Source: CALBTQ01 sp036725605
GTDB lineage: Bacteria > Lernaellota > Lernaellaia > Lernaellales > Lernaellaceae
Length of the DNA stretch: 45,560 bases
Assembly (NCBI GenBank): GCA_036725605.1
Contig: DAIMDW010000036.1
Location: forward strand, 1-45,560
Direction: 5' to 3'
Shown here in pieces: positions 36,144-45,560 of this stretch. How positions within the stretch are numbered: the stretch's first letter is position 1; each line of letters opens with the position of its first letter. Made by a program: the position numbers and the translations under genes. Under the pieces are notes generated by a model that worked only from the letters and a program-made list of their open reading frames with translations, ran no database searches and had not been told where the DNA came from.

Positions 36144-36581
36144 CGAAAACTCCCTTTTGTTCTGCGCAACAGACTACGCAAGGACGATGCATTTGTCACA
36201 CGGTTTTTCATCCGGCCGGAACCTGAGTTTTTTCACCACGTTTCATTTGCCGACCGCGCGCTGCCGGGCGATCGTGAGGCGCGCAATCCCAACCATCACC
36301 GGGTGATGCTGGCGCTGACCACGGCGTTCTGGGACGCGTATCTAAAAAATAATGATGCGGCGAAAAAGTGGCTCGACGGCGACGGACCGCGTTCCATCCT
36401 CGAAGAAAACGACCGTTGGCAGAGAAAATAACGTAACCCGCCATCATCGATAGGGCGAAAAAATGTGTAAAGTCCGGAGGATGGAACGCCGATGGCACAC
36501 ACCAGAAGATCATTTTCATAAAAATGGACGATCAAAGGGAGGACCGCCCGCTTGTTTACGCGAGCGAAAAAAGGAGGAGCT
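36144..36581. other. Divergent promoter region containing a gene remnant
   Basis: It lies between the minus-strand lipoprotein pair and the plus-strand LVIVD gene. It holds the hydrolase remnant at 36198-36431 and, after it, about 150 nt that should include the LVIVD promoter. No clear promoter boxes were fixed. Confidence 0.5.
36198..36431 (+). pseudogene. C-terminal remnant of an alpha/beta-hydrolase-like gene
   Basis: The plus frame reads TRFFIRPEPEFFHHVSFADR, continues through NHHRVMLALTTAFWDAYLKN and ends NDRWQRK. It resembles, from memory, the C-terminal helix region of exported alpha/beta hydrolases of the dienelactone-hydrolase/PAF-acetylhydrolase type, including a His in the position expected of the catalytic His. 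There is no start codon with a ribosome site, and upstream codons belong to the antisense of the small lipoprotein. I read it as a decayed 3' gene end left by a rearrangement. The family call is tentative. Confidence 0.5.
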
Positions 36582-37730
36582 ATGAAACGAATTTTTTACT
36601 TAATGGCCATTTTGATTCTGGTTCTTTCGTTGGGCGCGTTCATCGCCTGCGGCGACGATGACGACGACGACAACGACGATGAGGCCGATGACGACGACGA
36701 CGACGACGACGATAACGACACCGGCGACGATGACACGGGCGACGACGATACCGGCGATGACGACGATACGGTCGGTGCGTTCGGCGAAGTCGTGGGTTGG
36801 GTGGAAATCGACTACGCCGAAGACCTGGTCTGCGACGGTAATTACTGCTACGTCGCGGGCAAAGAGCAGGGCTTCCATACGGTGGACGTAAGCGACGTAA
36901 CCGCCCCGGAGATCGTGGATACGGTCGACACGGCGGGCGTGGCCTGGGACTTCGCGCTGGTTGACGGCGCGTTGTACGTGGCCGACAAATCCGGCGGCGT
37001 GCACAAGTACGATCTGACCGATCCGGCCGCGCCCGAATGGGTGTGGACCTACACCTCGCTCGACCTGACCATGGTCGAGTCGGTCGACGTGATCGGCGAC
37101 ATGGTGTACATCGGCGGCGGCAACGGCAACGACGGTTTCCTGGAAACGCTGCAGATGGCGGCCAAAAGCGATGTGCCCACGCGCACGGGCCTTTTGTCGA
37201 TCACCGGCGAGGCGATCGTCTCGCTGGCCTGCATGACCGGCTTTTGCTTCGGCGGCGGCGGCGACGGCACGTTGTTCAAAATCGCCGTCGACGAAAAAGC
37301 CGATCCGACCGTCGAGGACTCCTATTTCAACGCGGGCACCGCGGGCCATGAGCCCTGGGGCCTGGGTGTGACCATTCACGACGACACGGTTTATTTCTCC
37401 GACTGGGGCGCGGGATTGATCGCGCTGGAGACGGATTTGACCGAAGTGGCCGTGGTCCAGACCGGCGACGGCGTGTACGACAGCGCCTATGCTGGAGCCA
37501 AGACGATCATGGGCACGGCCTACACCGATGTATTTGCGGCGGCCAATTCGCAGGGCGGCCTGGCGCTGTTCGACGCTTCAGCCGGTCTGATGCTGATCGG
37601 CGATCCGTTGGATGTCGTTCCGCCGGGCGAAATGGCCGACGGCCCGCACGGGGTGGTGGTGATGGGCAATTACGCGTATCTCGCCGACAACATGGCGCAG
37701 GGCTTGTCGATCGTACGCATCAACGATTGA
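36582..37730 (+). CDS. LVIVD-repeat beta-propeller lipoprotein with Asp linker
   Basis: A 382-residue lipoprotein precursor: signal MKRIFYLMAILILVLSLGAF, lipobox FIAC, then an Asp/Gly/Thr linker (about 25-65). The mature part is made of LVIVD-type blades such as DGNYCYVAGKEQGFHTVDVSDVTAPEIV, ALVDGALYVADKSGGVHKYDLTDPAAPEW, and a last GNYAYLADNMAQGLSIVRI. LVIVD propellers are common in secreted proteins and are thought to bind partners. AAGGAGGAGCT before the ATG decides the start. Monocistronic with a terminator. Paralogy to other lipoproteins here is limited to the linker. Confidence 0.85.
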   Translation: MKRIFYLMAILILVLSLGAFIACGDDDDDDNDDEADDDDDDDDDNDTGDDDTGDDDTGDDDDTVGAFGEVVGWVEIDYAEDLVCDGNYCYVAGKEQGFHTVDVSDVTAPEIVDTVDTAGVAWDFALVDGALYVADKSGGVHKYDLTDPAAPEWVWTYTSLDLTMVESVDVIGDMVYIGGGNGNDGFLETLQMAAKSDVPTRTGLLSITGEAIVSLACMTGFCFGGGGDGTLFKIAVDEKADPTVEDSYFNAGTAGHEPWGLGVTIHDDTVYFSDWGAGLIALETDLTEVAVVQTGDGVYDSAYAGAKTIMGTAYTDVFAAANSQGGLALFDASAGLMLIGDPLDVVPPGEMADGPHGVVVMGNYAYLADNMAQGLSIVRIND

Positions 37731-37753
37731 CAAAGCCGGAAAAAGGGCCTCCG

Positions 37754-37785
37754 AAAAAAGGGCTCCCGCGTGGGGGCCCTTTTTA
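37754..37785 (+). terminator. Rho-independent terminator of the LVIVD gene
   Basis: AAAAAGGGCTCCC-GCGT-GGGGGCCCTTTTTA: a long GC stem flanked by A- and T-runs, starting 24 nt past the stop. The A-run could let it work in both directions, although no minus-strand gene ends close by. Confidence 0.9.
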
Positions 37786-37884
37786 GTTATTGGTTACAAG
37801 TAGGGAGTGACAAGTTGGGGGCGGGACATTATCCCCGTTTTTACCCTTCCAACCCCGGGACATTGGTTATCCCTGCATATGAGT

Positions 37885-37943
37885 TTCGGTGGCGCTGATC
37901 CGCCGAACGAAGCGAGACTCATCGGTGTTCGTCTTTCCTTGCC
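37885..37943. repeat. 59-bp direct repeat, copy 1
   Basis: ttcggtggcgctgatccgcc and on to gtgttcgtctttccttgcc matches 38016-38074 with about six mismatches. The two copies flank the single hairpin at 37979-38004, and cgccgaacgaagcg/cgccgaatgaagcg is the core. Confidence 0.85.
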
Positions 37944-37978
37944 GTGTTTGCCTATCGTCAAGCACTCTCTCGTGTGCC

Positions 37979-38004
37979 ACATTTTTGGCGACAGCCAAAG
38001 GTGT
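37979..38004. repeat. Dispersed hairpin repeat, single-hairpin copy
   Basis: acatttttggc-gaca-gccaaaggtgt, preceded by gtgtgcc. Reverse orientation relative to copy A. The second hairpin of the element is absent. Confidence 0.75.
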
Positions 38005-38015
38005 GTTGCGTGTTG

Positions 38016-38074
38016 TTCGGTGGCGCTGATCCGCCGAATGAAGCGAGGCTTATCGGTGTTCGTCTTTTTTTTGC
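38016..38074. repeat. 59-bp direct repeat, copy 2
   Basis: Second copy of 37885-37943, 131 bp downstream, in the same orientation. Confidence 0.85.
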
Positions 38075-38085
38075 CTGGGTAGGAA

Positions 38086-38165
38086 GACTGTCGATAACTG
38101 CGCCGATAGGCGACAAACAACCCCGCCAGGGGCGATAGAGGGTAGCCCGGTGCGTGAGCGCCGGG
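38086..38165. repeat. 80-bp dispersed repeat, copy 2
   Basis: Matches 2736-2815 with about five mismatches. The two copies lie 35 kb apart in the same orientation, each in a gap next to the 3' end of a minus-strand exported-protein gene. Confidence 0.8.
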
Positions 38166-38329
38166 CAAAAAAGCCCGAACTTCCCCAAAGCCCCGGAGGG
38201 GCGCAGGAAACTTTGACGATTCGTATCAACGAGCTTACCTGCACCCCGTTATGCTCGCGCATTTCTTGCGCTCACAAAACAGCGCCACCCCGCATTAGCG
38301 AAATTCCGCACTCGCCGTTCCGAATTGGC

Positions 38330-40324
38330 TTAAAAATCCATCCCCACGCCGGCGAACAGTTCGCGGCCCGGGGCGGGTTTTTCGGGCGCCGGTTCGTAGT
38401 AGACGTCGAAGAGGTTCTTGCCTTCGCAGAAGACTTCGAGCTTCGTGCGGCCCGCGTCCCAGGCGAAGGATTGCGCCAGGCGCGCGTTGGTGAAGCCGTA
38501 GGCGGGCATGGTGAGCACTTCGGGTTCCGCGCCGGCCCCTTCGTACTGCCGCTCGCTGACGTAATGATGCTGCACGGCCAGGCGCGTGCCCCACGGCGCG
38601 GCGACGTACCCGCCGACGTTGACGCTGTGTTCGGGGCGAAAATCGAGGCGGTCGAGCAGCCGGTTTTCGCGTTTGTCCTCGGTCCGCATCCAGGTGTGGT
38701 TGACCGACAGCCCGAGCGTGTCGTCCAGCAATGTCACATCCAGCGCGCTTTCGACGCCGGTGATCGTCGCTTCGTCGATATTCTCGTAGGTGTACTCGTT
38801 GCCGAATTCGCGCTTGCCGATCAGGTCGGTGATGTCGCTGAAAAAGTACGTCGCCTCCAACGCGAGTTGCTGTAGCGGCGCGATGCGGAAACCCGCGTCG
38901 ATGTTGTTCGCGGATTCCGGATCCAAATCCGGATTGCCCTGCGAGCCGTAGAGCGTTTTCAGATCGGGGAACGCGCTCTTGTGCGCCGCGCCCGCGTGCA
39001 GCGAGAACATCTCGATCGGCGTGAAGGCCAGCCCGGCCATGTAATCCACCGCGCTGTTGTCCTCGCCCAGTTCGTCGTTGGGCGTTTCGGTGCGGCGGTA
39101 GAAATGGTAGGCCGCGCCGGCGGTAAAGGCGAAGCGCCACAGTTCCACCGCGTACTCGCCGCCGCCGCTGATCGTCTCCGCGCCGAAGTCGTACCAGTCG
39201 GCGCGATCCTCATCCTGAATGTGCACCGTGTCGTACTTGTACAGGTTCGACAGCGTCAGCGTGCCCGCCGGACCCAGCAGAAACTCGGGCAGCAAGATGT
39301 AGCCCATCACGTTGTTGTCGTAGGTCGACACCGCGTCGCCCTCGGTGGCGATCGCCGACATCGTCGTGTCGGTGTAGCTGGTGATCGTGTTGAAAAACCG
39401 CGAGTAGAACGCCCGCCCGCGCAGGTAGAGGAAATCGGCCGGAGCCCATTCGCCGTGCAGCGACGCGGTCGTCTTGCGCCAGTCCTTGCGCCACAGCGTG
39501 CCCGGCTCGATCGCCTCCATCGAGAACGGCACGCCGCCCTCGTACTGATAATGGCTGGCCGAGGCGGTCAGGCCGTTGAGCCCCTGTTGGTAGCCCACCT
39601 TGCCGGCGGCGACGAAATCGTTGAAGTCCGAGTTGAAGCGCAGGTCGCCGTCCTCGTTGCGCGTCGGGTCGAAATCCTGCGATACCGGGAAGCCGTCGCT
39701 GGTCGTGTAACCCGACGACAGGAAATACTCCCAGCCGCTTGCGCCGCCCAGCAGCGAGCCGTTGGCGTCGAAGGTGTTCACGTCGCCGTAGGAAACGTCG
39801 AGGTGTCCGCGCGGCTCGCCCGCGCCGCGTTTGGTGATGATGTTGATCACGCCGCCCAGGGCGTTGGGTCCGTACAGCACGCTGGTCGGGCCTTTGACGA
39901 TCTTGATTTTCGCGATGTCGCCGACGGGGATCTGCCGCAGGTCGAGCACGCGGAAATAGGGTTCGTACATCGGCACGCCGTCGATCAGCACGATCACGTT
40001 GCGCGGATCGAATCCCCGCAGGCTGCCCAGGCTTTCTTGTTTGCCGTTGGCCGACAGCGAGGTCGGCGCGGTGTCCACGCGCGCCCCGGGCGCGAATTGC
40101 AGCGCCTCGGCGACGTTGCGCGCGCCCATGTCCTCGATCTGCCGCGCGGTGATTTCATCCAGCGACGCGACGCGCTCGGCGGGCGTGCGCTTGCCCGTGA
40201 CGATGATCTCGCCGGCGGTGAACACCGGGGCGGATTCGTCCTCGTCGTTTTCCTCTTCGGCCCCAACCCACGCCGGCGCGAGCAGGCAGACCAACAACGT
40301 CAAGATCAACCAAACCGAACGCAT
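38330..40324 (-). CDS. TonB-dependent outer-membrane receptor
   Basis: A 664-residue precursor with signal MRSVWLILTLLVCLLAPAWVGA. An acidic stretch precedes a TonB-box-like EIIVTGKRTPAERV. The plug domain (about 50-180) shows IEDMGARNVAEALQFAPGARV, LRGFDPRNVIVLIDGVPMYEP and the hallmark VKGPTSVLYGPNALGGVINIITKRG. The 22-strand barrel follows and ends in Phe (GVGMDF), as BamA substrates do. It belongs to the BtuB/CirA-like group by motif. The second of two adjacent ATGs is chosen for spacing to GAGGAG. It starts 11 nt after the diheme lipoprotein gene, so its ligand is probably linked to that protein, perhaps heme, iron or another metal. This is inferred from context only. Confidence 0.93.
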   Translation of the reverse strand: MRSVWLILTLLVCLLAPAWVGAEEENDEDESAPVFTAGEIIVTGKRTPAERVASLDEITARQIEDMGARNVAEALQFAPGARVDTAPTSLSANGKQESLGSLRGFDPRNVIVLIDGVPMYEPYFRVLDLRQIPVGDIAKIKIVKGPTSVLYGPNALGGVINIITKRGAGEPRGHLDVSYGDVNTFDANGSLLGGASGWEYFLSSGYTTSDGFPVSQDFDPTRNEDGDLRFNSDFNDFVAAGKVGYQQGLNGLTASASHYQYEGGVPFSMEAIEPGTLWRKDWRKTTASLHGEWAPADFLYLRGRAFYSRFFNTITSYTDTTMSAIATEGDAVSTYDNNVMGYILLPEFLLGPAGTLTLSNLYKYDTVHIQDEDRADWYDFGAETISGGGEYAVELWRFAFTAGAAYHFYRRTETPNDELGEDNSAVDYMAGLAFTPIEMFSLHAGAAHKSAFPDLKTLYGSQGNPDLDPESANNIDAGFRIAPLQQLALEATYFFSDITDLIGKREFGNEYTYENIDEATITGVESALDVTLLDDTLGLSVNHTWMRTEDKRENRLLDRLDFRPEHSVNVGGYVAAPWGTRLAVQHHYVSERQYEGAGAEPEVLTMPAYGFTNARLAQSFAWDAGRTKLEVFCEGKNLFDVYYEPAPEKPAPGRELFAGVGMDF

Positions 40325-40335
40325 CATTCTCCTCG

Positions 40336-42792
<2,457 letters not shown>

Positions 42793-42809
42793 GATTTTTT
42801 CTCCCCGGT

Positions 42810-43316
42810 TCACTCGACGGGCAGCAAGGTGATCAAGCCGCCGTTCATCCACTTGACCTGATACGCCGACAGCGCGCTGCCCCACGGGTGCTCGGTCCAG
42901 CCGGCCGTCAGGTCGTCATAGCGGGTGTCCCAATACAGGTAACCCTTGAGCATCTCCTGCCAACTGGGCAGCAGCGAGATGTCCTCGTATCGTTTGATGA
43001 AAAGGTCGTAACCGTCGGTTGCGGTGAAATCGTAGCGGAACGATTCCGGGTTGGGCGTCAGGCCGCTCTGGATGACCAGGTCCGACAGCGACACCGCCAA
43101 CGCGCCCTGATAATCGTAGGTCTGCATGCCCTCGAGCAGCACCTCGACCTGCGCGTCGTCCAGCACGATGAACACGCTCTCGGGACCCGACCACGGCGCG
43201 GTGACCACCGGCCCGGCCGGACTGTAATGATCCTGGTACTCGTCCCACCCCGGCCCGCAGGCGACCGTCAGCGCGAGCGCGGCCAGCAACGCAAAAATAA
43301 GCCGAAAAATCCGCAT
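42810..43316 (-). CDS. Small lipoprotein heading the diheme/TonB-receptor operon
   Basis: A 168-residue lipoprotein precursor: signal MRIFRLIFALLAALALTVAC, without an Asp linker. The mature domain reads ESVFIVLDDAQVEVLLEGMQ, then LAVSLSDLVIQSGLTPNPESFRYDFTATDGYDLFI and YQVKWMNGGLITLLPVE. The pattern V.L..L..GMQ...A..VS...VI..SG...Y...A.DG recurs in the 818-residue protein, so they share a domain. I chose the ATG at 43316 over a GTG three codons earlier because the lipobox distance and GTGGGG spacing fit better. First gene of the operon. Confidence 0.8.
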   Translation of the reverse strand: MRIFRLIFALLAALALTVACGPGWDEYQDHYSPAGPVVTAPWSGPESVFIVLDDAQVEVLLEGMQTYDYQGALAVSLSDLVIQSGLTPNPESFRYDFTATDGYDLFIKRYEDISLLPSWQEMLKGYLYWDTRYDDLTAGWTEHPWGSALSAYQVKWMNGGLITLLPVE

Positions 43317-43369
43317 GATCCCCACTTTATGTCGATAAGCCCATAATTCGACGGAATGCTAAAAGCTTA

Positions 43370-43807
43370 TTGTGCTCAAGTCAACTGGAATTGGGGAGGT
43401 TTGCCGAGGTTGCCAAACAGAGCATCGGCAAGACCTGCACGAAAGACGATCTGATCGCCCTGCTCAAACAATGGGATGCGGCGCACGCGGCGATCATTCA
43501 GGAAGCGGCCGCGTTGCCGGATTTCGCTTCCATGACCGTCAAGGATCTCCAGAACGAATGCTTGGAAACGATACAGCGCGAGTTCATGGAAATGGTGGAG
43601 GACCGGTTCAGGTACATGATCGACTTCGTTTACGACGGGGCACGCTTCGACAAGGGGCTCGATCCCTACGTGCCCGCCGGGGTGTGGGTGGTGACGCCCA
43701 CCGGATTCGACTTTGGCTATCTCCCCGGATTCGAGGAGCGGGAGGACGAGGTCAACTGGATGCTCAACGATTGGATCGAGCAGAACGTCACGCCGTGGCG
43801 CAACTAG
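43370..43807 (+). CDS. Acidic protein of unknown function, start uncertain, possibly 5'-truncated
   Basis: About 145 residues. The only start in the printed frame is a TTG at 43370 with no ribosome site; another in-frame TTG is at 43391. GGGGAGG at about 43394-43400 is followed by no in-frame start. The body looks protein-like: KDDLIALLKQWDAAHAAIIQEAA helix, TVKDLQNECLETIQREFMEMVEDRF, a Gly/Val-rich VPAGVWVVTPTGFDFGYLPGF and a final WMLNDWIEQNVTPWRN. It is soluble, with no signal. I do not recognise the family. It diverges from the lipoprotein operon with a 53-nt gap, and the frame stays open into that operon, so loss of the true 5' end is possible. Confidence 0.55.
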   Translation: MCSSQLELGRFAEVAKQSIGKTCTKDDLIALLKQWDAAHAAIIQEAAALPDFASMTVKDLQNECLETIQREFMEMVEDRFRYMIDFVYDGARFDKGLDPYVPAGVWVVTPTGFDFGYLPGFEEREDEVNWMLNDWIEQNVTPWRN

Positions 43808-44021
43808 GGCTTTCTCGAATATTGGCAGGAAAGCAGGTCGCCGTACCGAGGGGCTTTTGGTGAAATAATATTGAGCGTGGAATTTAACAATGCAAGTGAG
43901 TGCATTGCCGCTCTATTGCTTTCTATTAATAATTAAGCTAAAGGCGTTGGAAGTTTTTTTTAATCTTTTTGTTTCCTTTCGCTTTGCGTGAACGATATTA
44001 ATCTTATTTATATTCCTATTT
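43808..44021. other. Short gap at the left edge of the AT-rich patch
   Basis: About 210 nt, becoming AT-rich from about 43860. Several T-runs (about 43955-43990) could end the minus-strand genes. No gene seen. Confidence 0.4.
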
Positions 44022-44735
44022 TTACTTTTTTTTGATAATCGTATTGCCAAAGAAATCTTTAGTTACTTCACCGACATCATTTCCTTTGTTGTCTTGTACG
44101 ACAGGATTGCATCCGAGCCATCCATTTCTAATATTGCCTACCTTATTCTCACTATTGTCATACACGTCTTGACCTAGTATCCCATTATCACGAATCTCTC
44201 CTCGATGATCACCAATCATATGATGATAATCTTTATTGGAAAATGGAGATGGGTCAAAACTACCTGAGCCGTATCCTATTCGCCCTTCTGGAAAATCATT
44301 AGTTGAGTCTTGATTTTGATATCTACCGCATGAATTGGCTTGTGAATCATATGCTGCATTATTTGAGCTTGAAGAGGATGATGAATAACCTGAGTATTCC
44401 ATTGACGAGCTACTTTTTGAACTAGCTTGTAATGCAACAATTCCAGCTGAGACCACAACAAGAGAAGGGAAAACCAAAATACTAAATATATACAAGTCTG
44501 TTTTTGAATCGAAGTTGCCATAGAAGACATATCCAAATAGTAGAGCACATAAAGCCCATACCCAAAAAATTCCAATCGAAATAGATAGTCTTTTATGATT
44601 TTTTTTGATTTTTTCGCTCTTCTCATTTAATTCTGAACGAATTTCATCTAACCTATCATCCTTTTCCCATTCACTTTTCAAAGATTTTAATGCATTCTCA
44701 AAGTCTGGCGAATAATTTTTTCTATTGTAATACAA
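44022..44735 (-). CDS. AT-rich membrane protein with Ser-rich linker and GxIRxN repeats; start unclear
   Basis: 237 residues from a TTG at 44735. The charged coiled-coil-like N-terminus (FENALKSLKSEWEKDDRLDEIRSELNEKSEKIKK) is followed by two membrane helices (about 50-70 and 80-103) and a Ser-rich linker. The C-terminal domain repeats the pattern GxIRxNxxLGxxVxDNxxxxVG twice (GEIRDNGILGQDVYDN and GNIRNGWLGCNPVVQDN). The protein-like frame stays open upstream of the TTG (reading YAYNLFEDADQELYY) back to the TAA of the next gene, without an ATG, so the true start is not settled. Base composition is far more AT-rich than the rest of the window, suggesting acquired DNA. Confidence 0.65.
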   Translation of the reverse strand: MYYNRKNYSPDFENALKSLKSEWEKDDRLDEIRSELNEKSEKIKKNHKRLSISIGIFWVWALCALLFGYVFYGNFDSKTDLYIFSILVFPSLVVVSAGIVALQASSKSSSSMEYSGYSSSSSSSNNAAYDSQANSCGRYQNQDSTNDFPEGRIGYGSGSFDPSPFSNKDYHHMIGDHRGEIRDNGILGQDVYDNSENKVGNIRNGWLGCNPVVQDNKGNDVGEVTKDFFGNTIIKKK

Positions 44736-44822
44736 TTCCTGGTCAGCATCTTCGAATAAATTGTAAGCATAAATTTTTTTTGAGGTATTAGTTAGGCAAT
44801 GAGAGTTTGTCGACCCCTTCTT

Positions 44823-45128
44823 TTATCGGTGGCTTTCCATCAAATCGGATATTTGGCGTGAAATATCTTGATATATTTTATCAATTTTGTTGTTTTGATC
44901 AATCATATCTTCGGTAGTGATGGCTTTCCTTGCCAACAGCTGAACGTAAACAATTGGAATCGTTAAAATTGTAATAAACGTGAATATTGGTAAAACTATA
45001 ATATCATACGTATTAAGAATCAACATTAAGGTTGCTCCACTAATCAAAAGCCCGAAGTTAATGGAAAAAATGGGACCTAAAGAATCATGATAATTGAAAT
45101 CACAAAAAAGTTTGTCAAATCTAACCAT
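44823..45128 (-). CDS. Small two-helix membrane protein in AT-rich patch
   Basis: 101 residues. AAAGGAGGTG lies 5-6 nt before the ATG, the strongest ribosome site in the window. Two membrane helices (about 18-38 and 42-66) are followed by a charged helix (DMIDQNNKIDKIYQDISRQISDLMESHR). It ends with TAA, and the downstream gene's reading frame continues in the same frame after this stop. Function unknown. The pair is probably cotranscribed and of foreign origin by composition. Confidence 0.75.
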   Translation of the reverse strand: MVRFDKLFCDFNYHDSLGPIFSINFGLLISGATLMLILNTYDIIVLPIFTFITILTIPIVYVQLLARKAITTEDMIDQNNKIDKIYQDISRQISDLMESHR

Positions 45129-45397
45129 TTAGCACCTCCTTTCACCGACTTTGTCCACAATGATCGTCCTAGGTTGATTCAAAGTTGCCATTTTCTTGGC
45201 AAGGCTGTCTAAACCTTTCTGGGCAAGGCGTACACGGCACTCCAAAACTTATTTCATCCTCTATGTCGTCAATTCAAGTATGCGTTTTTTGTAATCGACA
45301 TCGATACGCGATGGCTTCTCACTGTCGCATTACTGTAACATGATTTCGCACACCTTACCATCTTGTTAAGCGGGGTACGGCCCCATATTCTACCCTC
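45129..45397. other. Intergenic boundary between AT-rich patch and GC-rich sequence
   Basis: About 270 nt between a minus-strand and a plus-strand gene, so promoters for both are expected. Composition shifts back toward the window average from about 45340. CGGGGTACGGCCCC (45371-45384) is a short imperfect palindrome upstream of the DUF2292-like gene. No att-like repeat was found. Confidence 0.4.
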
Positions 45398-45538
45398 ATG
45401 AAAAAGCTGTTCGCCTACATCGAGAAGCTCGTGGCGCAAGGATTCTTCGGGACTTTGACGCTCAGTTTTCAGAACGGCCGGATCTGCAACATTCGGGTCG
45501 AACGAAGCTTGAAGCCCGAGGATCTGCCTTCGCCGTAG
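45398..45538 (+). CDS. DUF2292/YezD-like small protein, 46 aa
   Basis: A complete mini-gene with ATG at 45398 and TAG at 45536. It encodes MKKLFAYIEKLVAQGFFGTL, then TLSFQNGRICNIRVERS and ends DLPSP. The pattern IEKLV..GFFG.LT..FQNG.I...RVE is that of DUF2292 (YezD) proteins, which are about 45-65 residues and of unknown function. No good ribosome site is visible right before the ATG (ccctc), so the transcript may be leaderless or the start weak. GC content is back to the window average. Confidence 0.7.
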   Translation: MKKLFAYIEKLVAQGFFGTLTLSFQNGRICNIRVERSLKPEDLPSP

Positions 45539-45560
45539 GCTACGGCAAGACAGGCATGTG

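Larger units (their letters stand above)
37786..38329. other. Repeat-packed gap downstream of the TonB receptor gene
   Basis: No gene. From left to right: direct repeat copy 1 (37885-37943), a single hairpin of the dispersed family (37979-38004), direct repeat copy 2 (38016-38074), the 80-bp repeat (38086-38165) and short GC palindromes to about 38210. Confidence 0.75.

Noticed and set aside
35910..36200. Plus-strand frame with a Val/Ile/Gly run resembling a membrane helix
   Set aside because: The hydrophobic run is the antisense of the Asp-rich linker of the 106-residue lipoprotein (GTC and ATC triplets). The same artefact occurs antisense to the other Asp runs.
43370..43863. Overlapping frame at 43372-43863 as the real gene
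   Set aside because: Composition is Arg/Gly-rich and shadow-like; the frame ending at 43807 has the more protein-like sequence.

Overview
The window is GC-rich chromosomal DNA from a Gram-negative bacterium. Outer-membrane biology is shown by a TonB-dependent receptor, many lipoproteins and a diheme lipoprotein; there is also a complete MoxR/Bat operon, a selenocysteine-containing SelD and core translation and secretion genes. Several lipoproteins carry poly-Asp linkers directly after the lipobox Cys. That style is familiar to me from deltaproteobacteria-like lineages (Myxococcota and related candidate phyla), but the phylum is an inference and I hold it loosely. No rRNA, tRNA, CRISPR array or intact transposon was seen.

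Layout. 0.1-7.5 kb: a carotenoid-biosynthesis-like membrane protein, a Xer-type tyrosine recombinase, a secreted HEXXH metallopeptidase, a MaeB-type malic enzyme and a small orphan protein. 7.6-11.8 kb: two overlapping DUF3857/transglutaminase-like exported proteins; the second is a lipoprotein that has lost the catalytic Cys and His. 12.06-12.29 kb: a minisatellite of exactly 21 copies of an 11-bp unit. 12.4-20.6 kb (minus): moxR, DUF58, DUF4381-like, batA, batB, batC, batD, batE, nearly all joined by 4-nt ATGA overlaps. 20.6-21.3 kb: a repeat-rich gap bracketed by a perfect 51-bp direct repeat. 21.3-26.5 kb (minus): YgiQ-type radical SAM protein, thiD, and a selD-dus-fis group in which selD reads through an in-frame UGA as selenocysteine. 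26.6-30.3 kb: mdh (plus) converging on ffh-rpsP-khpA-rimM (minus).

31-43.3 kb is a surface and secreted-protein island: a GEVED/caspase-like lipoprotein, a lysyl-endopeptidase-like protease whose catalytic Ser subdomain lies before the His/Asp body, a tiny Cys-rich lipoprotein, an LVIVD-repeat lipoprotein, and a three-gene operon for a small lipoprotein, a large OB-fold/diheme lipoprotein and a TonB-dependent receptor. 43.8-45.3 kb is an AT-rich patch with two unusual membrane proteins, followed by a DUF2292-type mini-gene.

The most interesting candidates are the permuted protease (34331-35782), the lipoprotein/diheme/TonB-receptor operon (38330-43316), the caspase-like lipoprotein (31233-33800), and a dispersed two-hairpin repeat family present in at least six places. 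Intergenic space is unusually full of palindromic dispersed repeats. All family calls come from reading motifs by eye; no database search was run.
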